A stretch of 64,000 nucleotides of DNA from Dasyornis broadbenti (Eukaryota; Chordata; Aves; Passeriformes; Dasyornithidae), in assembly GCA_013397935.1 (NCBI GenBank), contig VZRN01001157.1, positions 43,592 through 107,591 on the forward strand, given 5' to 3'. Position numbers and translations under genes: made by a program. Shown here one piece after another: positions 49,601-61,600 of the stretch. Under the pieces are notes generated by a model. The model was not told the DNA's origin, did no database searches, and was given only the letters and a program-made list of their open reading frames with translations. Position 1 is the first letter of the stretch. Each line of letters opens with the position of its first letter.

Positions 49601-52600
49601 ATGTGTGCTACCCAGTAATAAAGTACTCTCCATCTGTTGGGTTTCAGAGATGTGTCTACCAGGCCTGTAATTATGAAGAGACCTTTCCTTATATTTGTTC
49701 TGCTCTGGGATCATATGCACGAGCATGCAGTTCCATGGGTTTAATCCTTGAGAACTGGAGAAGCAGTATGGACAATTGCAGTAAGTAACTGAACCAGCTC
49801 TTACTGGTCTGCCATCAGATGAGTAATGAGGAAAATAGTGATCAGAAAGAAGAACAGAAACTGGGTTTATATCCAACTGTTGGATACCCTTCTAGTGTCT
49901 GTCAGAACAGGATTGTTATTTCAAGACTATATGAAAAGATTATTCATGTGCTTTAAGGTAAGCATGTGGATGCTTCCAGGACTTGATAATTAAGTTATGG
50001 AACAGACAGAAAAATAAAGCTATACATATAAACATAAAGCTATATATATAAAATGAGAAAGAATTAGGTAAAACTGACTGCAGATTTTATTATTTTGCAA
50101 CTCAGATATAGGCACAGGTTTCACAGTTAAATTGACTGAAAATTTGACATTGATATTTCTGCTAAGCTTCCCTTTGCATTAGTAAATTCCAAGATGCACA
50201 AAGACGCAGTAAGGTATTTTTACCTGCATGAAACTTCCAAACAGCTGCATAGTTTGGTGTTAAGTCTTGGTCTGCCATATATTTTGCTAGAGCTCCACAT
50301 CCACAGGAAGAGAAGCAACAGGAAGCATTAAGCGTTGAAGCTGTTGACTTAAAATAAGAAGTACGTTATAAGCACAAGGACATTGTCTTTCACAAGGAAG
50401 AGGATCAGTAAATGAAGTTTAACATACACTCTTGTCTTGTTTTATAGCCATTGCTTGCACTGGCAATCAAACATTCAGCTACAACACTCAGGCATGTGAC
50501 AGGACATGCTTGTCACTCTCCAACCGAGCCCTGGAATGCCATCCAACTGATATTCCTATTGAAGGCTGCCAGTGTCCTAAAGGAATGTACCTGAACCACA
50601 AGAATGAGTGTGTTCGTAAATCTCATTGTCCCTGCTATTTAGAAGATAGAAAGTACATCCTGCCTGACCAGTCAACAATAACTGGTGGGATCACCTGGTA
50701 AGTGTGTCAGATTTCAAGGTTAACAAACTGAAAATGGAGGTGAGGGATCTTCATGTGTCTCTGTTGAGAGACATTAACACATGTTAACTGCAATAAGCAG
50801 GTAAGCACCACACAGCCACTTACCCCAGGTGGATGTGGAAGAGAGCAAGAAGGACAACAGCAAGAAACTTTATGGGTAGAGATATAGACAGTTTACTAAA
50901 TCTCTTTATTATTAATAAGCAAAAAGCATATGTATTAAGCAAAGCAGCATGTACAATCAAAGCTAAATAAGGAATTGATTCAGATCTTCCAGTCAGCAAG
51001 CAGCCATTCTGACATTTCCAGGAAAGCTTGAATTTGCCATGCATCATAGTTTGTTGGGAAGACGAGTGCCATAACTCCAAACATTCCTCCTTCTTCCTTC
51101 TTTACCTAAGCCATTACTGCTGTGCTTGATGTGGTATAATATGGAATCTCTTTGGTCTGTGGGGTCAGCTGACCTGGCTGTGTCCCCTCCCAGCTCTCAC
51201 AGTCAGCCTGCTCCCTGGCGGGACAACAGGACAAGCAGAGAATGCTGGGACACTGTTCAGCAACAGCTAAAACACTTTTTTGTTCACAAATCCAAAATAT
51301 AGCACCACTGAGCTACTACAAAGAAAATTAACTTAATTCCAGCCCAAATCAGTATAGTGTCCTTTATTTTTAATAGCATAAGTTTATTTTTCAAGACATC
51401 TTTTTTGTCCTTTTCTAAACTACAAATATTCTTAAATGAGCAGAAAGCATTTGACTTACCTTAAGCTTGGAAATGATACAGAGAAAAATAAAAAATAATA
51501 GCTAAGATTTGATTTTTCCTAGTAGGAGATTTTATCAGCAGCACTTAGACAGCTATATACAAACTTCTGGAATGACTTGGAATGACTTGTCATAGTGACA
51601 ATTGCCTAGTAGTGATAATAGTGATAATAGCCTATTATTCACTTTCCAAACTGATGTTACCGTATAATACAAAAAGTAAAGAGACAAGTTGACTCATATT
51701 CCGCTTCAAAGGACAGGAAGGAGGTAGTAACATGAGTGAAACATTTCTAATAAAACAATTTTGCAAAAAACCAAAATTTCTTTCTTAGAAGAGATCTTCA
51801 TTGATTTTTTTTTTTTTTTTTTTTCTCTCCCTAGCTACTGTGTTAATGGAAGGCTAAGTTGCACAGGCAAACCTCAAAATCCTGCAGGTATGGGTCTGAT
51901 ATTGTTTACTTAGAAACATTTTTTTTACCCTATGTTGTTAAATTTCAACTTCACTGTTCTCTTCTATGTTAATTTCTCTTCTGTGTTCATTTTTCTTCCT
52001 TCTTCCTAGAAAGCTGCAAAGCTCCCAAGAAATACATATCATGTTCTGACAGTTTAGAAAACAAGTATGGAGCTGCATGTGCTCCTACCTGTCAGATGCT
52101 GGCTACTGGAATTGAATGTGTGAGTTTCACAGCTCTGGGATATTTATCCTCTTGAGAGGGGTAGAATGTTCTAGTTGTTACTTAGAGCTAGACTACATCC
52201 CTTCTAGTGAAATTAAAAGAATTGTTTTATCTAACATGATACAGTTAAATATCAGGTTTCTTTCCACAAACTATAGACATAAAAATGGTACCTATATTTA
52301 AGAAGTGATTAAAGAAATTAATTGCAAGAATTAATGAATTAAATTCTATTAAATTAATAGAATAAAAATCCATTAAAGATTTTTAACTACATGGCTATCA
52401 CCTCTGGCTCAGCTACTCCATAAGCTGCATGTCAATGGAAATATGGGGTTTATGCTTCCTGTTCTATTTTTTATCAACTCTCTGCTGCTGTTGGTCACAG
52501 ACTGTAGGAGACCTGGGCTAGGTGGACATCTGGGCTGTCCTGATAGGTTTTCTTATATTAAGGAAACAAACTAATTGGAAGAGTTGTAGTAAGCTTCCTT

Positions 52601-55600
52601 GATATGATAAATATTCTCTTGTACTCTTTCTGAAAGACTGTTAGTGGTGGAAGATAAATTTTTCAGAGTCTTCAGGCATGTTTAATACCTCACACCCACA
52701 ACTATATGTTACAACTGCAGTGAAACTAGTCCAATTGACAGCATTTACTACAAGGAACATCACAAAACTAAAATCAAGCCAAAACAGAACTTAGCACAGG
52801 TTCACTCTTAACACCATTCACATACAGGGTAAAATTCATCTCACATTCTTTTTTTCTTGTTTTGCAATCTGTTGACCTTTCCCAGATACCCACTAAGTGT
52901 GAATCAGGCTGTGTCTGTGCTGATGGCCTCTATGAAAACCTCGATGGCAGGTGTGTACCTGCTGAGGAGTGTCCTTGTGAATATGGTGGTCTTGCTTATG
53001 GAAGAGGTGAACAAATCCAGACTGAATGTGAAATCTGGTAAGAATCACAGAGTTTTTCATTGCAGATCCTCAGTTTCACTGAAGTGTACAACCACATATA
53101 AAAAAAACGTGTTTAACTGATAGGAGAGTAGGAAAAGGTAATAGCTATAAGGAAGAAATACCATGCCATGGTACAGGGATTAACACAGAGAGAAGCTTAA
53201 TATTTGACAATATATGTATAGATAAGAGTTATTGTACCAGCTTCAGGCATAATTTCTGTCTTATGTATATTCAGGAATAAAAGCATCCAGTAGAGCCTGT
53301 GACTGTAAATTATATAAAGTCAAGTATTATTAACAGCTCTATTTAAATAAAGATGAGGGCACAATTTTTCTTCTTTTCTGTAGAGAAAAGCAACCCCCCA
53401 CAAAAGATTCCCATCTCTTTAGCAGCATTCTCAAAGTACTTTATTTTCTTTCCAGTTACTAATCTATTATTGAAAAAATACAACCACCCCCCAAACTACC
53501 CAGAGCAGTGACTTCTGATCTCATTAAGAGCAAAAATAAATGGGTTTTATAGACTATTTCTTCCATTAAAAAAAAACCCACAAAAATTATTTAAGGTTTC
53601 TTCTTTATGAATTCATTTTCTAGAAGTTCATAAATTTTCATTATGGTTTTTATATTAACTAACTTGGTCTCAGTGTATGTAAGTCAATTAATTGAACGTG
53701 TTATTGATAAAAGTGGATGTATTTAAAAAGAAGCAGGTAAAGATGGCATTTCTTTGAAATCTGAGTGTGGTTTTTCTTCTCACTCCCAGCACTTGCACTA
53801 AAGGCAAATGGAAATGTGTTCAGAAGACAAGGTGTTCCTCCACTTGCAATCTCTATGGAGAAGGCCACATCACCACCTTTGACGGACAGCGTTTTGTGTT
53901 CGATGGCAACTGTGAATACATATTAGCTACGGTAACCTGCTTCCTCCGGGTTATTTCAGCAGCAGCTCAGCACTAAGAAATAGCTTGATTTAAATGACTA
54001 ATGAAAATAATCTAGGATGCATCAATAAATAGTACAGCACTTTGAGTCTTTATAACCACTTACTGAGTTTCTATATATTATGCTTATTTCAATACTTAAA
54101 ATGAAAATATTTTGCTTCCAAAAAAATCTTTTTCATGCAATTATAACCTATTTTAGATTTTTAAAAAATATATTTAAATAGTCATTGATATATATGTATT
54201 CTGTAGTAGACAACTCTGTCTTTTAGGGAAGTGATATCAGTTTGACCAGCAAAGCAGAGGTCATAACCTTCTGAAACAGGCAGAATCAGTCATTTTAAAG
54301 CATACTTTACTTTCTTATGCTTTTATGTTTTATATTGGAAGACTTTAGACACAGAGTCTGTTGGGGTTTTGTGCTTCTTGTGGTTTGTTTTGGGTTGTTT
54401 TAGGACGGCTGCAGTGTTAATAGACCCGTTTCCTCTTTCAAAATTGTTACTGAGAATGTTATCTGTGGGAAATCAGGAGTTACGTGCTCCAGATCCATCA
54501 GCATTTACCTTGGGGTAAGCTCTTCCTTCTGCCATTTTCCAGCTGAATAGATACTAAGACCAGGTTTTCTTCTTTTTTGGAAGCTTTAGCTGTGTCTTAG
54601 AAGAGATGACTTCTAAGTGAAATTATGTGTTAAACCTAGAGCATTGGTTTTATTAGGAAATGCCATAGTTGTTTGTTTAGGGTTTTTTAATTCACATGTT
54701 GTCTTTCATTCTCCAAGACTCTTGTCTATGTAGAAGCCAGGAAATGTTGAAGTTTACTCCACAGTGAATTGCTCAATCAAAAGATACTGATTTCCTGCTG
54801 CAGTATCACAGCATCTGAACTTCAGCAAGGAAAATACAGAAACTTGATAAATTATAACTTCCAGATAAATTTTATTCCAGAATCTGACAATCATACTGAG
54901 AGATGAAACCTTCACTATTTCTGGGGAAAATCCTGGTGTACAATACAAAGTGAAAAAGAACGCGCTTCACCTGATGTTTGATATCATTATCCCAGGAAAA
55001 TACAACATGACCCTTATTTGGAATAAGCACATGAACTTCTTCATCAAGATCTCCAGAGAAACACAGGTATTGCAGGATAACTTCCTCAGTAAAGTGTCCT
55101 TCAATTCAGATTAAACTGCACAATTGATCACAGTTGCCTTAAATCTCTGTGATGGCAAAGGTTTCCAGAAATGGTACTAGCAATTAATTTTCATCATTAT
55201 CTCCAAAGCAGCAGAGATCTTCACAAGAGGCTGATTAAGTGATTTCTGTACAGCATTCAGGAAATTTTTGAGCTAAGTTTTTGTATTTTATGCAACTGCA
55301 CAGTTGAATTTGATTTTTAAATGATGACAGTTTACAGTTCAGAGGAAAAATCCATGCACAAGGCACTAAGAATGTATGAGAGAGTATTTGTAGATGACAT
55401 TCACTCCTAAAGCACAGGAAACTGTCAGTAATCAAAAGGGAAGGTGAGAATTGTAACTTGCTGAACTGATGTTGGTGCTTTTATTCAATCTAGGAAACGA
55501 TCTGTGGTTTGTGTGGGAATTATAATGGCAACATGAAGGATGACTTTGAAACTCGAAGCAAGTACGTGGCATCAAATGAGTTGGAATTTGTCAACTCTTG

Positions 55601-58600
55601 GAAAGAGAATCCTCTCTGTGGGGATGTGTACTTTGTAGTGGACCCCTGCAGCAAGAACCCTTATCGTAAAGCATGGGCAGAAAAGACATGTTCCATCATC
55701 AACAGCCATGTTTTTTCTGCCTGTCACACTAAGGTAAGAATTTATTTGCTCTTCTTTTTATTTATAGGCATAATCTGTGTTCTTCCAAATGCTCACACAC
55801 TCCAACAGGTGATAGTCTGTTAGTCAAAATGTTTCAATAAAATACATTTGAAATTTTTTGTAGCTCACGTTTTTGTTAATTTTCATGTTTTTTATTTGCA
55901 CTTCACCAGACCTTTTGTAAATAAAAAAAGCTAAGTATGGTATTAACTGATCAGTAAAAAGTACGAGAGTGAAAAAGAAATAAAGACTTAAGAATCAGAA
56001 ACTAATCACTCTATTGGTGATGCCTGATATTAATCAATGCATTTTCAAGTGGTAAAAACCAGTGATAAATGTCGATAATGCTGCAGGGGTTATGTGTGTA
56101 CACAAAACATAATAGGCCCAAAATAATCTTGGAAAATGAATCCCTTCCTTTTGCAACACAGGTGAATCGTATGCCCTACTATGAGGCCTGTGTTCGAGAC
56201 TCCTGTGGGTGTGACATTGGAGGGGACTGTGAATGCATGTGTGATGCTGTTGCAGTCTATGCCATGGCATGCTTGGAAAAAGGGATCTGCATTGACTGGA
56301 GGACCCCTGAGTTCTGTCGTAAGTTTGTTTAAACTCTTCTTAAACAAGTTTAAGAGATGATTATTGTCAGTATCTTCATATGGCAACATAGGTAACTTAT
56401 TAATAACCACCTCTAGGGCTGCATTTCCTCTGTGGGCAAATAGTTGACTTCAGTCAGCTGGGTTTTGAAATCTGTACTTTTCATTTCTGCTAAATTACCT
56501 AAAATAGTTTAACTCTCTTTACCATGGAGTAATGAGAGAGAAAATAATGCGGTCACTGGTTTAAAATAAAGCAGACTGGTTCTTTTGCTGGCACTATATA
56601 GTGCACTGTCAGTTTGCCAGCAGAGAAAGTATGAAATTGTAAAAAAAAATTTCATTGTAGCTATGATAAAATCACCTTCTGTGTGGATGTCACGGGAATG
56701 AAGACAGCAGTGTTGGCTAGAACACTGTAAAACAGGAAAAAGACATCAAGGTGTTCCACAACACCATATATAGAGGAAAAAAAGAGGATGAACGTGCTAT
56801 AAATCAATGTTACAGTTTTTGTCTTTGCTGATTTTGTTTCTGCATTTCAATATACTGTGCACTGAAAGTTGTAGAAATGCCTGCATACTGCATTTGCAAA
56901 AAAGAAACTGACTTCCCTGAGTTAAAATACAAATTTAGATCAGAAACTAATCATTTCAGTGAAGTTTTTTTTATTCCAACTGTTAATTAATTTTGTTCTC
57001 CTTCTAGTACTTTGAAAATGCCATGCCATTAATTTGAAAAAACAAGTCTGACTTGTCTCTTGCTTTTCCTTTTTTTAGCTGTCTATTGTGAGTATTACAA
57101 TTCTCATAAAAGAACAGGAATTGATGATGCGTTTTCCCATGGCTACAACGACGGCAAATGCACCTGGCATTACAGGCCTTGTAACTGTCCAAATCAAAAC
57201 TACAAATACGTCAATATTGAAGGTAATAACCTATCCTACTGTAAACCAGGAAACAGTAACATAATTATTTTCAATGCTATATTTTTAAAAATCATTCATA
57301 CCACAGTTAAATAATTGTAATCAAATTGTTGCTATCTTTGAAGAAGTTTTGCTTTCCCTTACTAGTGTTTTGAATACATAATCAACTCAGTAGCTGCACT
57401 GTGTTTCACTTTATATCAAGCTCAGCCTATCTGGAAGAGAAATTCTGACTTGCACCAAATCAAAAGAATACACTGTACTTAGGAAAGGAAATGTGGAGAA
57501 GGCAATTAATACTTTTATTAGACAAACGGATATAGCTGGAGAAACGTAACATTTTTACATAGACAAACCCTCCTTCTGAGGATGGTGTTAGAAATACTTA
57601 CCTGAATAGATGATGTCGGAATCGATAATATTTTTTAATAGCAGAAACATAATATTTTCAATGATAAATTAAGTGTAAATTAAATGCCTTTCTCTGAGAA
57701 ATGTAAAATAAACTTCTCTTCCCCATTCTTCAGGTTGTTACAACTGCTCTCATGATGAATACTTTGACCATGAGGAGGAGAGGTGCATGCCATGTGGTAA
57801 GCAGCATTTCTTTCTCTACAGTAACTTACAAACCATACTACAGCATTTGCATAGACTCACAGAAGATATTTTTCCTAGTACCTCTCCATAAATGGGTGTT
57901 CATCTAAACATAACTTCCTTTCAAAATAATCCCATTACTATACTGCTTGTAAAATAAAGGAATGAAAAAAAAAATTAGAAGTAGGATTAGGGTAGGCAAT
58001 GCTATAATACAGAAGCTGGATGAACCTGTCTGGTTTTAGTTAATAACATGAGAAGTTTGTTCATTGTAAATGTGAGTACTTCTCAGAACGTGGATCTTCC
58101 TGAAAGTGTACTGGTATGTGAGGGACAGCCCCAGCAAAGCTGTGAGTCTCAGAGGTATTCAATATATTTCATAGGAAAAGAAAACCTGTAGAAGAAGATC
58201 AGATTTAGCTACCTAACTCAGTAAATATATTTTTAGAGATTTTTTTTTATTATTATTATTAACTTGAGGTTTATTGCCATATGGTTTATTTCCATGAAAA
58301 CCTATCTTATAAAATAATGGTTTGGATAGACTGTAGCTGCACAGTTTGGATTTTCAGGCAGATATAAAAAAAAAAAAACTTAAGAACAATTTTCCTTATA
58401 TTACAAAATTCTAACTTTTGTAGCCAGGATCTCAGCTAGTGATCTCCTTTACATACAAAACCAAGGTCCATTATCCCTGAAAATGGAGGTGTCATAAGGA
58501 AGATAGAAAAAACTTACTAGTGTTCATTATTATTGAGATGTATTGATTTTTTGTAATTTAATCCTTTGATGTGAATTTTACCACTGATATATGTAGCATT

Positions 58601-61600
58601 AAACACTTCCAGGAATACCTCAGTAATTAACACAATTCCTGGAACCCAGTCTGAGATTTGCCTTATTTGGAATATTTTAATATGCTTTTGTTTACGAACT
58701 TAACCTGTTTTGCTTTCATGTAACAGGACAAGTAAACATTACCACCACATCCGAACCATCTTCACCTTCACCAGGTTAGTTTACATAGTTGATGAAACTA
58801 GTACTTACACACTGATGTCCTGACACATGTTTATGAAGTCAGTAATATCCTTTTCTATGTGATACAGCAACATTACCAGCTTCACACGCATAAGATGAAA
58901 TGATGAAAAATACCCTGGTACCATAATATCCTGGGCTGCGTTAAAAGCTGCGTGGCCAGCAGGTCAAGGGAGGGCACTGTGCCACTCTATTCTGATGAGA
59001 GCCCACCTGGAATGCTATATCCAGGTCTGCAGTCCTCATTTCAGGAAAGACAGAGGAGGGTCACAGAAGTGACCAGAGGGCTGGAACACCTCTCCTATGA
59101 GGGAAGGCTGAGACCTGGAGTGGTTCAGTCTGGGAAGAAGGTTCCATGGAGACCTCATTGTGGCTTTTCAATACTTGAATGGGGTTTGTAAGAAAGATGG
59201 CACCAGACTTTCAGTAGGGCATTTTGTGATGAGACAAGCGGTAATGATTTTAAACCAGAAGAGAGTAGGTTCAGACTATATGTAAAGAAGAAATTGTTTA
59301 TGATAAGGGTGGTAAAACACTGGAAGATGTTGCCCTGTTGAATCCCCTTACCTGGAAGTATTCAAGTCAGGCTGGACAGGCCTTTGAGCAACCTGATCTA
59401 GTTGAAGATACGTCTACTCATTGCAGAGGGGGTAGACTAGACTACCTTTAATGGTCTGTGCCAACTCAAGCCATTCTATAATACTGTGATGAAAAAGATC
59501 CTACAAAAATTTAAACCCAGTCTTAGTAGTAACTGGCCATATAACACTTCAACAATTGAATCAAGTCTTCATGGAAATGTATGACTGGCTATACCAAACC
59601 CCTATAGTCTGATACAGGAAAGGAATCTATATATGCTGATTTTACATTTGTAAGAAAATCCATTAATTTCCCTGAAGACAGATGGTATTGGAAAACTTTA
59701 CATGGTGGGTTGTATGAACAATAAAATTATGGACACTGTTGGAAATAGTATTCCAGAATGAAATACTATTCCACTTCTGCTGATATGAATAAGTATTTGT
59801 GCCAAATTCACTTTAAAGTGAAGAAAAAGGTATAAAGCATCTCCAAGAATACCTGTTTAATGTATTCCCTGCACATAATAGCAAAGGAAGCAATGGATAA
59901 CTGCTCTTAAAGGTTGAATCTAAAGGTTAATGGGTTTTAATAGCAGCTACTGCTAATAGCTATAAATACCGTGTTTTTGCTTAAAAAAGGAATTCAATTT
60001 ATACAGGTATGTTATCAGTAGATTATCAAGGACTATTTCTTACCTATCATTTTGACTTTTTTCTCTTAGTAACAACAGTGCAGCCTAAAGTAACAAGGAG
60101 CCCTACCACAAGCACCCTGCTAACAGTACCTAGTACTCCTTCTGCAACAGCTGTAACAACTGAGACTACAAATCCAACAATAACTTCAAAAATTACAGTT
60201 CCAAGAACTTCACCCTCACAACCTCTTGTCACAATAAAGTCAACAACTGGTAGGTTTTTAGTGTTATTGTGTAAAATAGATTATAGTAAACTTGCTCTAT
60301 AGCTCTAGACATAGTTGAGATACCACTCCTAGGAATGCCTTTCAAATTCATACAACACCCAAGCATTAGACTCCAAGTCATGAAGCAAGCAAAGCAGGCT
60401 TCCAGAAGGGAGTTTGTAAAACAGAAATGTTCAGAAGTGTAGATCGAAAGTGCATGAGAAGTTAAAGAATATAGGCATTAGGTTAAAAACCCAACCAAAA
60501 GTCACTTGTGTGATTCATCTGAGAAACACCATTAGAAGTTCTATAAGCAGTGAGCCAGCCCAGCACCAGTTGGATTTATTACCTCAGCTTCAGCCTCTTT
60601 TCCACTGGTTCATTTATGGAGTCATATTTAAGGAGTACCCAATCTATTAACTCTGAATAATGTCCCAACTCTGAATAAAGCCCCAAGGCAGAGTCACACA
60701 GGTATCAGTGTAGCAGCTTTGTCTAGGCTTCTAAAGTCCTGCTCTCTGGAGAATGAGTCAGACAACATAAATTACTTTCTGATTCTATGCTCATTTATGC
60801 TCACATCAACATGCACTTCAACTAATAAACCATCTTGGAAGCTGGCTGTCAGGGAAAGCAGAGTTAAAAACACATCCCAAAGGAATCAAAACACATGAAA
60901 GCTGACATTGTGACAGATGATTCGTGCACTGGGACAAGGAGAGTCCACAGTATGATATTATTTAGCTGTTTAATACAAATTAAAGAAAGCTGCAAATGTG
61001 GCTAATTCAGAACATAAAAGCCAATGAAACTGTGATTTGGGCAAAGGCCATATAGACTTTAGCCAAAGTGACAACAAAGCTAGCTTCTTAGAAAAAATTA
61101 TATTAAAAAAATCTAATACAGGAAAATGAGACAGTGGGGAAACAAATACAGAAATATTTGGTAAGCTTATAAGAACATTAATAAAACAGTCATACTGAAA
61201 TGATTCAAAAAATAAAGGTGAAAAATTATCTCTAAAATATGGGTAACTTTTTTATAATTTATCTGGTTTTAATTTTTGTATGAATTGGTTATTCACGTTA
61301 TGTTTTTTACCTTTACTCCGAAAGAACATACAACATTATTGTTTACCACACCAAATATGACTACAACCATCACTACCCCTTCCATAAGTACCTTAATGAA
61401 AAGAACCATGGCCACTACACCAAAGTCTGTTCCCTCATCACCTGCTACCTCAACAGAGACAGAACAACTAAGGGTCACCTCACCACCCTTCAAGACCACC
61501 ACCAAAAAGGAAACGACAACCTCCTCAATACCTACTCAAACAACAACTCAGAGCACAACTTTCAGCAAGCCTAAACTAACAACAGCAGGTAAATACCAGT

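Noticed and set aside
58952..59191. Open frame of 79 codons in intron 29
   Set aside because: It is wholly within a CR1 LINE 3' part.
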